A DNA stretch of 64,000 bases from Paenibacillus antibioticophila (GCF_000455265.1 NZ_HG005139.1:2849554-2913553); one strand, 5' to 3'. Shown: positions 17,914-27,641, counted from the first letter of the stretch. Program-made: numbers and translations. The notes: generated by a model from the sequence alone, not told the origin.

Positions 17914-18708
17914 CTATTCTTCCTGCGATTTACCCTGCATGATGCTTTCCGCAACCGCTGTGAGATCTTCTTTCGTCAGCGGACTTTTCTTGTAGGTAGC
18001 AATCTCGTATTCCAACTGGTGTTCCGCATCCTCCCATTTCAGCTTGTTAGAGTAAAGGCCGTCCGAATTCGTGGAATATACGGCCTCGATCTCGCCGATG
18101 CTCAGCTTTTCCAGCTTCTCGCCTTTCCCCGGCACCCGCGTGATTTCGGTAATTAGAGGATGCATTTTTTTGACGCTGACCCGGATGATGTCCGAATCTT
18201 TGGCGAAGGTAAACACCGCTTCCCCGGCTTCGTTCCATTTCAGTTTTTTGGCGTAATATGTTTTACCCTTCGCCTCCGCTTTGAGCTCTTTTAACATATC
18301 TTGATACGGTTCGCTAAGAAAATGGTAATAGGGAGGCACAATTTCTCCAGACTGAAAAGTATATCCTTCCGGGAGCCATTCCGGCTGCTTTAACTCCGGC
18401 GCTTTGTATTTGGACAACAGCTTCGTATACTCTTCGTAATCCGAACTGGTTATGGCGCGAAAGTTGAAAGACAACGAGCTGTCGGTCCCATTATACAGCA
18501 CGGTTAAATCGCCGGGCTTTTTCTCTTTGGAATGGACGATGTCCATCGCCGCTTTTTTCTGCTGTTCGAGACTTTTCTTGGTAGAGGCTGCTTGTGTCTT
18601 TGCCGATTTCTGCGCTGCTGCGTCAGCATCCGCAAGGAAGCCGCTTGTTGAACTGAACACCAGCAGTATGCTTGCAGCGGCGATGATCGTCTTTTTCGTA
18701 AAATTCAT
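17914..18708 (-). CDS. Secreted protein paralogous to the anti-sigma extracytoplasmic domain (DUF4367-like)
   Basis: 264 residues from ATG 18706-18708, with GGAGAT just upstream. A start at 18786 is ruled out because the promoter shared with the sigma gene occupies 18754-18785. The N-terminus is a signal peptide (MNFTKKTIIAAASILLVF) with a likely cut after ADA. The mature part shares order and motifs with the C-terminal half of the anti-sigma factor: PEWLPEGYTFQSGE against PQYLPKGFSFAAG, KLKWNEAGEAVF against PLSWNKADSANV, and NKLKWEDAEHQLEY against HKLEWLDEQAEVFY. A soluble copy of the sensor domain under sigma control could modulate the signal; that is inference. Confidence 0.65.
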   Translation of the reverse strand: MNFTKKTIIAAASILLVFSSTSGFLADADAAAQKSAKTQAASTKKSLEQQKKAAMDIVHSKEKKPGDLTVLYNGTDSSLSFNFRAITSSDYEEYTKLLSKYKAPELKQPEWLPEGYTFQSGEIVPPYYHFLSEPYQDMLKELKAEAKGKTYYAKKLKWNEAGEAVFTFAKDSDIIRVSVKKMHPLITEITRVPGKGEKLEKLSIGEIEAVYSTNSDGLYSNKLKWEDAEHQLEYEIATYKKSPLTKEDLTAVAESIMQGKSQEE

Positions 18709-18753
18709 GGATAAATCTCCTTTCGGCCAGTCAGGCACATGATTTTGTTTACT

Positions 18754-18785
18754 TGTATAACACCGGAACCACCCGAAAAGGGACA
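18754..18785 (-). promoter_or_regulatory. Probable ECF sigma promoter
   Basis: Contains TGTCCCTTTTC and GTTATACA at the same 32-base spacing as the promoter in front of the sigma gene at 20415-20446. The spacer is different apart from a few bases, so the two blocks look like -35 and -10 elements. Confidence 0.7.
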
Positions 18786-18797
18786 CTCCAAAAAAAA

Positions 18798-18818
18798 GAG
18801 CCTGCCATAAGCAGACTC
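18798..18818 (-). terminator. Terminator of the sigma/anti-sigma operon
   Basis: GAGTCTGC pairs with GCAGGCTC on the minus strand followed by TTTTTTTT. Confidence 0.9.
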
Positions 18819-18846
18819 TCGGATCCAGCTATTGCATGAAATCATT

Positions 18847-19851
18847 TCATTTCACCATGCTTCCGGCGATGCGGATCAAATCGGACTTGGACAAGGCGCT
18901 GTCCGGATTATCGTAGACGGAATAAAAGACCTCCGCCTGCTCATCAAGCCACTCCAACTTGTGTTTGTAGAAAACTGCCTCCGTTGCCTCCGCCGAAGCC
19001 TCCATATAAATCATCTCCTGCCCGCTGGCCGTCAACTTCTCGACCGTCACGCCCTGGGGATGCATTGTTTTTACCGAGGAGGGATGTTTTTTTCGTTCGA
19101 AGGCGTTGATATTAATCGTATTCGACCCGTTGGTATAGCTCACGTTCGCGCTGTCCGCTTTATTCCATGACAACGGTTTGATGAACAGTTTGGCCCCGGT
19201 GGAAGAGGATTCCGCCATCCGGATAAATTCCGGCTCCAGCTTCTTCAAATGCTCCAGGCTAGCCTCCCCTTTCGTCACACTGGGAAATACTTTCCCTGCT
19301 GCAAACGAGAACCCTTTAGGCAGATATTGGGGTTCGGGAAGCCGCGGACCGGTGGTGATCTCAAGCTGCTTCTCCAATTCTGCATAACTGCTGTACACCG
19401 TCGGTTTATATTCGGTTTTGACCTTATTAAACTGATTATAAGCATTCAGCGTCTCGTCATGGACGTAGTAAGCCACCAGCTCTCCCGGCTTCAGCCGGGT
19501 TTGGATATGCTCTTTGTATGCGGACAGCAGCTTCTCAAATGTCTCGGCATGCGGGGTATACGCATCTTCTTTCATTTCCTTCGTTTCAACAAGGACTTCC
19601 CCTTTGGAGTTCAAAATTTGCACATACCGGGATGCCGCGTAGCCTGTTAAGGAGGTCAACACCAGAATGAGGCAGGTGATCATGGCAATGGCTCCAGTCC
19701 GGTGCCGAAACGTCTTTTTGCCGCCGCGCTGTTCATGAATTTCCCGAACCCGGTCCATCACACTCTGGCGCACATCGATGGTATCCTGCTTCCCTTGGGT
19801 GAGAAGCGCCTTTATCGTTTCATCTTGAAGTGTGGCTTTGACTTTTCGCAT
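18847..19851 (-). CDS. Membrane-bound anti-sigma factor
   Basis: 334 residues. The N-terminal 45 residues are cytoplasmic and basic, then a single membrane helix (AIAMITCLILVLTSLTGYAA), then an extracytoplasmic domain of about 260 residues of the DUF4367/DUF4179 kind. The start overlaps the end of the sigma gene by about 30 bases. By analogy with other ECF operons the N-terminus would hold the sigma factor inactive and the outer domain sense envelope stress. The outer domain is related to the secreted protein at 17914-18708. Confidence 0.75.
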   Translation of the reverse strand: MRKVKATLQDETIKALLTQGKQDTIDVRQSVMDRVREIHEQRGGKKTFRHRTGAIAMITCLILVLTSLTGYAASRYVQILNSKGEVLVETKEMKEDAYTPHAETFEKLLSAYKEHIQTRLKPGELVAYYVHDETLNAYNQFNKVKTEYKPTVYSSYAELEKQLEITTGPRLPEPQYLPKGFSFAAGKVFPSVTKGEASLEHLKKLEPEFIRMAESSSTGAKLFIKPLSWNKADSANVSYTNGSNTININAFERKKHPSSVKTMHPQGVTVEKLTASGQEMIYMEASAEATEAVFYKHKLEWLDEQAEVFYSVYDNPDSALSKSDLIRIAGSMVK

Positions 19852-20392
19852 ACCCCACGTCCCCTTTCTGCTCCATCAGCTTCTGCAGCTTCAGCTTCAA
19901 GCGGCCGAACTTTTTCTTAACCGCTTCCGCGCTTTTCCCGGAAATTTCTCCAATTTCGGCAAAAGACTTCTCTTCAAGCACCCGCAAGATCAGCAAACTG
20001 CGCTCCTCTGCGCTCAAAGCGGTGATGGCGGACGAAAGCGGCTCCCCGAATAATCGGCCGGTGATCGTTTGCTCCGCGCTTTCGGTTATCGCATCCTGCC
20101 GGAACCAGCTCTGAAATTTACGTTGAACGCCGCGTTTGCGAAGCAGGTTCAGACAATGGTGGTGCGCGATTCTGTAGAGCCAGGGTGAAAAGCCAACGCT
20201 CGGTTTGTACATGTGTAATTTTTCGAAGGCTTTGACCAAAATGTCCTGCACCGCATCTTCCGCCTCCTGCCGGTTTCCAAGCATTCGAATGCAATACCGG
20301 TACATCGGAGCCTGGAAAGCTTCAACGATATGCACATATTTATTAATTTCGCCCGCTTTAACTTCCAGCACGCATTTTTCCACAAACTCCAT
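19820..20392 (-). CDS. ECF-type RNA polymerase sigma factor
   Basis: 190 residues. Region 2 reads RMLGNRQEAEDAVQDILVKA with SPWLYRIAHHHCLNLLRKR; region 4 reads ALSAEERSLLILRVLEEKSF, AEIGEISGKSAEAVKKKFG. No region 1 or 3, as expected for the ECF group. It is followed by its overlapping anti-sigma gene and is likely autoregulated through the promoter at 20415-20446. Confidence 0.9.
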   Translation of the reverse strand: MEFVEKCVLEVKAGEINKYVHIVEAFQAPMYRYCIRMLGNRQEAEDAVQDILVKAFEKLHMYKPSVGFSPWLYRIAHHHCLNLLRKRGVQRKFQSWFRQDAITESAEQTITGRLFGEPLSSAITALSAEERSLLILRVLEEKSFAEIGEISGKSAEAVKKKFGRLKLKLQKLMEQKGDVGYAKSQSHTSR

Positions 20393-20414
20393 GAAGCTGC
20401 CCCCCTCTATCTAA

Positions 20415-20446
20415 TGTATAACACTTAAACAGCCGGAAAAGGGACA
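20415..20446 (-). promoter_or_regulatory. Probable autoregulatory ECF promoter
   Basis: TGTCCCTTTTC, then 13 bases, then GTTATACA. The same two blocks at the same distance precede the secreted paralogue at 18754-18785. Twenty-odd bases separate it from the sigma start codon. Confidence 0.7.
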
Positions 20447-20498
20447 ATGGGATAAAATGGGATAAACTAACTTGAACAATTGAATTTACCGCAAGAAA

Positions 20499-20523
20499 CC
20501 CGCGCCTCATTCCAAGACGCGGG
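20499..20523 (-). terminator. Terminator of the chitinase gene
   Basis: CCCGCGTC/GGCGCGGG hairpin followed by TTTCTT on the minus strand; the plus strand also has a T-rich tail, so it may act in both directions. Confidence 0.6.
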
Positions 20524-20563
20524 CTCCTCTTTTTATATAATCATTTACTACGCTCCCACGTCC

Positions 20564-22123
20564 CTACTGCAACTGCCACAAAGCAGGCACATTGGCCGGC
20601 TCCCATCCCGGAAGGGAAGTATGGGCTTGGATGCAGGTATAGACGCTACCGTTGTAGGTCACCTGGTCGTTGACACTATAGGAAACCCATGCCTGCCAGG
20701 GTTGAGCCTCGCCTGGGTTGTCCTGCGCCGCCGTTTTGCCTTGGACGGAGACGGCAGCGGAAGCATTGCCGGCGGCGTCTTTGGCGGTGACGGTAAACGT
20801 GTACGTCGTATCCGGAGACAAGCCGCTGATGGTCGCGGTGGTGGTGTTGACGTTCACGCTGCTTGTGCCGTAGACGACAGTGTAACCGGCGACGCCCACG
20901 TTGTCCGTGGAGGCGTTCCACGCCAAGGTGACGCTACTCGGCGTAGTCGCGGTCACGCGAAGCTCGCTCGGAGCGGTTGGCGGCGTTGTGTCAGGATCGG
21001 GGTTAGGTCCTGGTCCCGGGCCGGTCCCGAGACCGTCCAGATAAGCCCGGTGGGAGCGGGAAAATTCATAGTTGGCTACTTTGTCCCAGTTGATCGACCA
21101 GGTCATCAGACCCTTGAAGCCGGGATAGCCTTGCGGATTGCGCAAGGTGTAGCTGCCGCCGAACGATTGTCCTTTGATGAGATAATCGAGCGCCTTGTGC
21201 ACGTTGTCCGGGATCGTATAACCGCCGCCCGCCGCCGCTTGCGTGGCCGGAAGGCCGATGAGTAGTTGCTCCGGGCGAAGCGCCGGGAATTTATAATTTG
21301 CATTGCCGCCCACGTCAAATCCCTGCAGCAGCATTTCGGCCATGGCCACTTGAAAATCTGCTGTTCCTTGTGCATAGGATTTGCCGTCAAGTCCGGTCAT
21401 CGGGCCGGAGTTGTAATGCTGAACATGCAGATAGTCCAATTGCTCGCACAATGCGTAGATCACCGGCAAATAAGCTCCCCAAGGACCGCCGTACGCCACA
21501 TAGCCGCCTTGCACATATGCCGTTTCCGGAGCCATGGTCAGCATGAAGTCCGAACTGTAGCTGTTCAGAATGTCCTCCACGGCGGAGATCAGATTCACAA
21601 TTTTGGGCGTCGTCGGGCTTCTGAAATCCGTGTCACCGCCGTTCAAGGACAACGAGCTTCCTTCCAGATCAATATCCAGACCGTTAAAGCCGTAAGTGTC
21701 GATAATATCCTTCATCGTTCTGACAAAATTTTGCCGAGCCTCCTCGGAAGACAGTTCTATGGTTCCGTTGGCTCCTCCGATGGAAATCAACACTTTTTTA
21801 CCTTGCCCTTGGAGTTGACGGATATCGGCCTGAAATTCGCTTACGGAAGCGTTGTAAGGCTGAAAGGCCATGTTCCCGCTCGTCGATCCCCCTGCAGGCT
21901 CGGCAAACGCTACCTGAATGACGTCAAAATCCGGGGAAACCTCTCTCAGTCGAATATTGCTGGAACCATTATCAAAATTATGCCAATAGCCAACCAGCTT
22001 GCGGTCTCCCGCAGCGCCGGCAGGCTTGCCGTCAACAAATGCGGAAAACGAAAATAACGGAACAATTAGAGTCATAGCGAGCAGCCAAATACTTGCTTTA
22101 CGGAATGCCTTTGCCTGAGTCAA
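20564..22123 (-). CDS. Secreted GH18 chitinase with FN3 and CBM5/12 modules
   Basis: 519 residues, TTG start behind GGGAGG. Signal peptide 1-37. The GH18 barrel spans about 40-365 and holds KKVLISIGGANG and the catalytic GLDIDLE (acid Glu154). A Pro-rich linker (GTGPGPGPNPDPDTTPP) leads to a fibronectin type III module (about 385-470) and a C-terminal chitin-binding CBM5/12 module (PWQAWVSYSVNDQVTYNGSV ... LPGWEPANVPALW). It degrades chitin outside the cell. Single gene with its own terminator. Confidence 0.95.
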   Translation of the reverse strand: MTQAKAFRKASIWLLAMTLIVPLFSFSAFVDGKPAGAAGDRKLVGYWHNFDNGSSNIRLREVSPDFDVIQVAFAEPAGGSTSGNMAFQPYNASVSEFQADIRQLQGQGKKVLISIGGANGTIELSSEEARQNFVRTMKDIIDTYGFNGLDIDLEGSSLSLNGGDTDFRSPTTPKIVNLISAVEDILNSYSSDFMLTMAPETAYVQGGYVAYGGPWGAYLPVIYALCEQLDYLHVQHYNSGPMTGLDGKSYAQGTADFQVAMAEMLLQGFDVGGNANYKFPALRPEQLLIGLPATQAAAGGGYTIPDNVHKALDYLIKGQSFGGSYTLRNPQGYPGFKGLMTWSINWDKVANYEFSRSHRAYLDGLGTGPGPGPNPDPDTTPPTAPSELRVTATTPSSVTLAWNASTDNVGVAGYTVVYGTSSVNVNTTTATISGLSPDTTYTFTVTAKDAAGNASAAVSVQGKTAAQDNPGEAQPWQAWVSYSVNDQVTYNGSVYTCIQAHTSLPGWEPANVPALWQLQ

Positions 22124-22399
22124 TGCTTATTCCTCCCCGCAATTTAATTTTTCGCTCCCAACCAGGAGCAGAAACTATCAGTCTATCAGTCTATCAGTTG
22201 ACCTCCTTTCCATAGATCGTCAATCTCTCAAGACAATCTAAAAAAATGATTACATTTGATATATTTTACATATTCCTCCATGATTCCTGCTATATTTTTC
22301 TAAAAAAACATAGTTATGAGAAAAAAAGTGGAATTAGGGCTCCTTATCTGTCGGGAATCTCACTCTACGAAAGGCTTGCTGGGAATTATGACAAAAAAA
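22124..22399. other. AT-rich spacer upstream of the chitinase gene
   Basis: Contains the chitinase promoter region and a short direct repeat (TATCAGTC three times near 22173-22198). No gene seen. Confidence 0.5.
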
Positions 22400-22424
22400 G
22401 AAACTATGATTTTGTCATAGTTTC
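22400..22424 (-). terminator. Terminator of the Lpl/YesM operon
   Basis: GAAACTATGA/TCATAGTTTC hairpin followed on the minus strand by a T-rich tail (TTTCTTTTTTT). Confidence 0.8.
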
Positions 22425-22455
22425 GTGAATTTTCATATTTAAGATGTATTTTTTA

Positions 22456-24011
22456 TCAGTCGCGGGAGGTTGCCGAGGTTCGCTTACGGTATTCCTTTGG
22501 CGAAAGCCCGGCTATTTTGTTAAACATATGCGTGAAATAATTGGAATCATTGAAGCCGACGGCTTGGGCAACTTCGAAGACTTTCATGTCCGTGCTTTTA
22601 AGCAGGAGCTTCGCTTTCTGCACGCGCAGGTTCTGGATATAGGCGGTGACGCTTTCGCCGGTTTCTTTTTGAACAGGTTGCTGAAGTAGCTGGGGTTGAG
22701 ATGAACATGGGCCGCCACCTCGGCCAATCCGCACTCTTCCATATACTTTTCTTCGATAAACCGGATGGCCTGCTTGACCGGATGGTCTTTTTTGCCGGCA
22801 ATCCAGTTGTTGTGGGAATGCAGAAACTCACGGATGTACACCTGCAGCCATTCCGTAATCTCTTCGGGCGACTCGCATTTGTAGACGGAGCCCCACTCGA
22901 TAGAACGTGAGGCCATCCGCCATTCGGGAAACTGTACCTGCACCAGCCGGAGAAGGGCTGCGGCCAAGAGCAGGGCTTCGATTTTGGCGGTTTGCGGAGG
23001 CATATTGCCGATTCGCCCCACTTGATCCAGAAGCTCCTTGTTCAACCGGCCGTTATCTTCCGACATCAGCCAAGACACAATTTCCTTCTCCTTTTCGTAA
23101 AGCGCCGTCTGGTTAAGTAAAGCTTCATAGGCCGTGCTGCGCTCAGAGGCCGCCTCCCGGCCCGTTCTGCTGCAATACCGCTCGTAAGCCTGGCGCAGGT
23201 CCTCCGCCGTGCGGCATTGTCCTTGTCCGCTGCTGGCAAGCGCCAGCTTCAAATAATGCTGAATCGAATCGGCAAGGGTCTGCAGCCAGGATGAGGGCAT
23301 TTCCGGCCGGGACTCCGCCCTGTCAGCCAATAAAGCCCATTCCGATGAACTCAAGGAAAAAAGCCGAAAGCCGCCGCCATACCATTTATGCAAATGCTCT
23401 CTAATAATGTTGCCAAGAGCAAATTGCAATAGGGGCATATCCTGAGCAGTATAATGTTTTTCTGCGGAAATATAGGCGGGGATGCTAAGAAAGTAAAGCC
23501 CGCATTCCTTCATCCGTCCGAGCAAAGCCTGCACTTCTCCATTATTGCAGGGCATGCCCATAACCGCCGAGCGAAGCTGGCCGTCCTCATGCTGACGCCT
23601 CCAGCCCTCCACCAACCGCCCGGATTGATTCTCCTCGATCAGCCGTACATAGGTCTTGTCGAGCATGTTTAATATATCCGCTTCTACGCAAGGCTTCGTG
23701 ATAAAGTCCAGCACTCCGAACTTGAGGGCGGACTGGGCATAAGCGAAATCCTTAAATCCCGTGATGATCACAATCTTGGTTCCCCAGCCGCGAGCCTTGA
23801 TTTCCTCGGCAAGTTCGAGTCCATCCATATGGGGCATGCGGATATCGGTTAACAGCAAGTCCGGGACGCATTGCTCCATCGAAGACAAAGCGGCCCGGCC
23901 ATTGGCCGCTTCTCCCGCCACCACCCACTCGGCGGAGCGTTTCCCGGCCAGCTTGAGCAAGCCTTTGCGAAAATTCGGCTGATCCTCGGCGATAAACAGC
24001 TTGGCTTTCAC
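22456..24011 (-). pseudogene. AraC-type response regulator with a one-base deletion
   Basis: The receiver domain is intact (FIAEDQPNFRKGLLKL, LLTDIRMPHMDGLELAEEI, ITKPC). The C-terminal AraC DNA-binding domain starts normally (EKYMEECGLAEVAAHVHLNP, SYFSNLFKK). Then at about 22670 the frame shifts; the remainder (TGESVTAYIQNLRVQKAKLL, AVGFNDSNYFTHMFNKIAGL, SPKEYRKR) is perfectly conserved in the next frame to 22456. A missing G in the run after TTCAAAAAG explains it. As read, the second helix-turn-helix is lost. The start overlaps the kinase stop (ATGA), so the pair was co-translated. Either a recent mutation or a sequencing error. Confidence 0.8.
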
Positions 24012-25783
24012 TCGGTTTCCCCCTCTAAATATTCTTGCGGCAACGTCTGAACGGGAAGCCTGATGTGAACGGTCGTGCCTTTTCCCTTGACGCTGGAAAT
24101 CTCTACTCCGTAAGGAGTCCCGTACACCAGCTCAATGCGCCGCAGCACGCTTTTAAAGCCAATTCCCGTCTTATTGTTCTCCGGCAGCGCATCCTCAACC
24201 TCCTTTAAGGCCCTTAAAGTGCTGTCATCCATGCCGCAACCGTTGTCAGCCACCTCGATATGGAGCGCTTCATCGTGTATAGCCGCCTTCACTCTAAGCA
24301 CCCGGTCTTCATCCATATTGCGGAAGGCATGCACAAAAACATTTTCCACCACCGGCAGCAGCAGGCATCTCATCATCCGCAGATTCAGCAACGCCTCTTC
24401 GGCCTGAATGATCGTTTCAACCTCGCCGGTAAACAATTCGGTCTGAATTTTAATGTAATTGCGTATCTGCTGCAGTTCTTCTCCCAGCGTCGTATCGGTC
24501 TTGACGGATTGAAGCGAATACTTCAGCATCTCCGAGATGGCGTTGATCAGCAGCGCCGCCTCCGCCTGATCGTCGTTATACAGCTTCCAATACAGTTCAT
24601 TGAACAGGTTGTGCAGATAATGCGGGTTCAGCTGCGCCTGAATCGCTTTTAATTCCGATTCCCGCTGGCTGATCTGGGCCAGGTACACTTTGTTGATCAG
24701 AGTGCTTACTTGCTCTGCCATGCTGTTGAAGCTCTCGCCGATAAACCCGAGCTCATCGCCGGAACGGACGCTGATCCGTGCCGAGAAATCCCCTGAGCGC
24801 AATTTTCGCAGCCCCCGCATCAGATCGGCCAGAGGCATCAGCAGGGTTCGGGTAGATAGCGTAATTAGCAGGGCGCTGAGAAGCACGACGCCAATGCCGG
24901 CAATCACGAAAATATGAATGATGTCTTTGTTTTTACGTTGAATCTCCTCCAGGGAGACCCCTCCGTATAGCGTGAAGCCTGCCGGTTCCAGGCGATGGCG
25001 GACAAATAAATAAGTGACCCCGTTCATCTTGGCATATCGGGGATCGCTGGCTTCGATCAAATGCATGAGTTGCTCCGTCTCCTCCTGATTCGTATTGGAG
25101 TAGAGCAGTCCTCCCAGAGGCTCCAGCAGCAGCACCTTGCCGTTGCCGTTCTCCGTAAGATCCCTCAGCACCTTGGATACCAGGCTTTCCTCCATGACCA
25201 CCACCATGGTTCCGTATGGAATAAGCTTATCGTTGAGCATCCGTCTGGCGGCGATCAGCACCGTCCGGCGTCCGCCGGGGTCTACGGCACTGGGCAGACT
25301 GGCCCGCCCCCAGACCAGGTTCCCCCGATGCGACTCCAGCTTGCCCGTCACCATGGCCATCTCTTCAGGCCCGGGTTTTCCTGACGCCCCATTTTGGGAG
25401 AGAACCGCCAAATCCCCGTTTTCATTGAACAGAAAGATGGATCGAATCGACGGCGTATCCACTTGCAGCGTGATCAACTGCTCCTCCACGTACTTCCGGT
25501 TCTTGAATTGAGTATAGAGATCCCCTCCGGGATCAAGGCTTTCTGTGACGAACATTTCTATAGAAGGATTCAGTATAATGGATTGGGATACCCGGCTTAC
25601 CTCTTGAAAGGTGAGCTCCAATCTGGCCAAAGCCTGTTCATTGGCAATCGAGAACTGCTTGCTGATCTCGTCCTCCATCAATTGGACGTTTAAGCGGGAG
25701 ACCAGCCACCCCGCTAATGCAAAGGCTATTGTGACCATACACGAGAGCAGTACAATCAGCTTCAGCTTGAAGCTGCCCTTCAT
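24008..25783 (-). CDS. YesM-type sensor histidine kinase
   Basis: 591 residues. Membrane helix near the N-terminus, an extracellular sensing region to about 290, a second helix, then a HAMP linker (LMRGLRKLRSGDFSARISVR). The His_kinase domain has ELKAIQAQLNPHYLHNLFNE with the phospho-accepting His, and an ATPase domain with VVENVFVHAFRN and ADNGCGMD. Such kinases sense sugars or other ligands next to Lpl-type transporters. The paired regulator is frameshifted. Confidence 0.9.
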   Translation of the reverse strand: MKGSFKLKLIVLLSCMVTIAFALAGWLVSRLNVQLMEDEISKQFSIANEQALARLELTFQEVSRVSQSIILNPSIEMFVTESLDPGGDLYTQFKNRKYVEEQLITLQVDTPSIRSIFLFNENGDLAVLSQNGASGKPGPEEMAMVTGKLESHRGNLVWGRASLPSAVDPGGRRTVLIAARRMLNDKLIPYGTMVVVMEESLVSKVLRDLTENGNGKVLLLEPLGGLLYSNTNQEETEQLMHLIEASDPRYAKMNGVTYLFVRHRLEPAGFTLYGGVSLEEIQRKNKDIIHIFVIAGIGVVLLSALLITLSTRTLLMPLADLMRGLRKLRSGDFSARISVRSGDELGFIGESFNSMAEQVSTLINKVYLAQISQRESELKAIQAQLNPHYLHNLFNELYWKLYNDDQAEAALLINAISEMLKYSLQSVKTDTTLGEELQQIRNYIKIQTELFTGEVETIIQAEEALLNLRMMRCLLLPVVENVFVHAFRNMDEDRVLRVKAAIHDEALHIEVADNGCGMDDSTLRALKEVEDALPENNKTGIGFKSVLRRIELVYGTPYGVEISSVKGKGTTVHIRLPVQTLPQEYLEGETE

Positions 25784-25890
25784 TTTTCCGGCAATTCTCC
25801 CCGGCCAGCTTATCGGATTCAGTCTGTCTCCCTCCCCGAAAAAGATGATGCAATCCGATTGTAAACCCTTTCATCTTAATTTTAAAACAA

Positions 25891-25920
25891 AACTTGGCCC
25901 GGCTGCTACCGGACCAAGTT
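25891..25920 (-). terminator. Terminator after the Lpl-type binding protein
   Basis: AACTTGGTCCGG pairs with CCGGGCCAAGTT on the minus strand, followed by TTGTTTT. It lies between the binding-protein and kinase genes and may reduce read-through into the latter. Confidence 0.8.
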
Positions 25921-25954
25921 CTTATTTACTTTTTTTGCGGTGTCCCTTCCAAGC

Positions 25955-27592
25955 TTACTTCAGCTGAGAGCGAACCATCTCTAGTACATCATCGCCAAGG
26001 AAGGCAGTATCTTTATTTTCTTGATACCACGTGTTCATGTATTCCTCGATCTGCTTGCCGCCGCCTTTTTCCCAGGCTGCTTTGGCATCTTCGATCGCTT
26101 GCTCGGCCGTATATTTGGACCCGCCGATGATTCCTTTGACAATAATGTCTTTTACTTCTTTGTCCACGTTGGTATTGATAACGACCAGGTCGCTTGGCAG
26201 AACCGGCATATGCTCGTAGTGACTCAGAGCAGGGTATTTGGCGTCCGGATTGAGCAAGAATTGATCCGCTTGCTGCATTATTTCTAGCCCTGCCTTCTGT
26301 TCCGGATCCTCCACATTAAATGCCGATACGGAGGTCAAAAATGGATTCTGCGGGAGGGAATAGAACATGGTGTAGTCCGCAGCCCAATCCACTTCCTTCG
26401 TGTTCTTTTCGAGATCAATCACGACGGGCGCGCCGTCCGCTCCCTTATTCCAATGCTCTCCCTCCAGTCCCTTTCTCAGCGTCAACGCCGTATCCGGCTG
26501 GAGCATAAAGTTGATATATTCCATCACAGCCTTAGGATCCTTGGCCGCGGCATTAACCACGGTCGTCATCTGAATCGGGTTGGTCACATGATGGGTGAAC
26601 TGTCCCATCGGCGACTTAGGCTGCATCATCGGGGCAATTTCCGCTTCCGGGACCACTCTTCTGATCGTCTTGAGATCGGTGACCGTGCTCTCAAACCAGT
26701 TATTGATTTGCGGAGGCAGGAAAATGCCCACCTTGCCGTTCAAATAATCCTGCTTTGCTTTGGAGCCGTTCGTGTCAGCCAGGTAATCCGGGTCGATCAG
26801 CCCTTCCTCGAACAGTCTCTTCTTGAATTTCGTTGCCTCCAGCGTATTTTCCCAACTGCGGATGATTTTGTCATCAGCCGAGATGGCCCAGCCGCCTGCG
26901 CCGAACATGGAATCTATCATACCGCCGGAGGTATAGCTGATATTCGTTCCGTACGTGTCCTTCTTGCCGTTGCCGTCCGGATCTTGCTCTACAAAAGCCT
27001 TCAGGACGATAATCAGCTCATCGGTCGTCTTCGGCACCTCCAGGTTGAGCTTTTTCAACCAATCCACCCGGATGAGCGCCACGCTTTGCAGATGGGGCTC
27101 GTTAATTTTGCCGATTTCATATAGCTTGCCGTCCGGCTTGGTGCCCACCTCGCGCAGTTGAGGATACTTCTCCAGCAATTTTTCATATTCGGGGGCATAC
27201 TGCAAGTAATCATCCAGAGGCAGCAGCTGCTTCTGCTGATAGAGCGAATCCCGGAACCCCGTATCATAATCATTGACCATATCCGGTGCACTGCCTGAAG
27301 CGAACATCACATTCAGCTTCTGGACTGCCTCCGACCGAAGCACAGGCACAAACTTGGCCTCGACTGGAGAATGTTCATTGATCCATTTAGTCCAGCGGTT
27401 CTCCTCCACGCTTCCCTCCGCTGCCGGGATATTGCCTCTGTCATAGTTGGAGACAGTAATGACGGGCTTTTTTTCTGCGCCCCCTGTCTCTGCTTTAGGT
27501 TGGCTGCAGCCAACAACCCCCGCTGTCAACACGATTGCCAGTACTGCGGATGACCAGACCTTTTTGTTCCACTTGGATGTTTGTTCAAACAT
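25955..27592 (-). CDS. Extracellular solute-binding lipoprotein, LplA type
   Basis: 545 residues from ATG 27590-27592 (GAGGAG upstream). Lipobox GVVGC. The large size, the DYLQYAPEYEKLLEKYPQLR segment and the DPDGNGKKDTYGTNISYTSG loop (a calcium-binding-like feature) are typical of the LplA/YtcQ binding proteins of Paenibacillus. It works with the two permeases encoded upstream. Substrate unknown, probably an oligosaccharide. Confidence 0.9.
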   Translation of the reverse strand: MFEQTSKWNKKVWSSAVLAIVLTAGVVGCSQPKAETGGAEKKPVITVSNYDRGNIPAAEGSVEENRWTKWINEHSPVEAKFVPVLRSEAVQKLNVMFASGSAPDMVNDYDTGFRDSLYQQKQLLPLDDYLQYAPEYEKLLEKYPQLREVGTKPDGKLYEIGKINEPHLQSVALIRVDWLKKLNLEVPKTTDELIIVLKAFVEQDPDGNGKKDTYGTNISYTSGGMIDSMFGAGGWAISADDKIIRSWENTLEATKFKKRLFEEGLIDPDYLADTNGSKAKQDYLNGKVGIFLPPQINNWFESTVTDLKTIRRVVPEAEIAPMMQPKSPMGQFTHHVTNPIQMTTVVNAAAKDPKAVMEYINFMLQPDTALTLRKGLEGEHWNKGADGAPVVIDLEKNTKEVDWAADYTMFYSLPQNPFLTSVSAFNVEDPEQKAGLEIMQQADQFLLNPDAKYPALSHYEHMPVLPSDLVVINTNVDKEVKDIIVKGIIGGSKYTAEQAIEDAKAAWEKGGGKQIEEYMNTWYQENKDTAFLGDDVLEMVRSQLK

Positions 27593-27641
27593 TTGCAAGC
27601 TCCTCTCGATCTATGATCTATAATAAATGGATGTGTTGCCG

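Noticed and set aside
18709-18786. Upstream start for the secreted sensor paralogue
   Set aside because: The promoter shared with the sigma gene covers 18754-18785, and a ribosome site and signal peptide fit the start at 18708.
20480-22057. Long plus-strand frames opposite the chitinase gene
   Set aside because: Shadow frames in GC-rich coding sequence; the minus strand has complete GH18, FN3 and CBM motifs.
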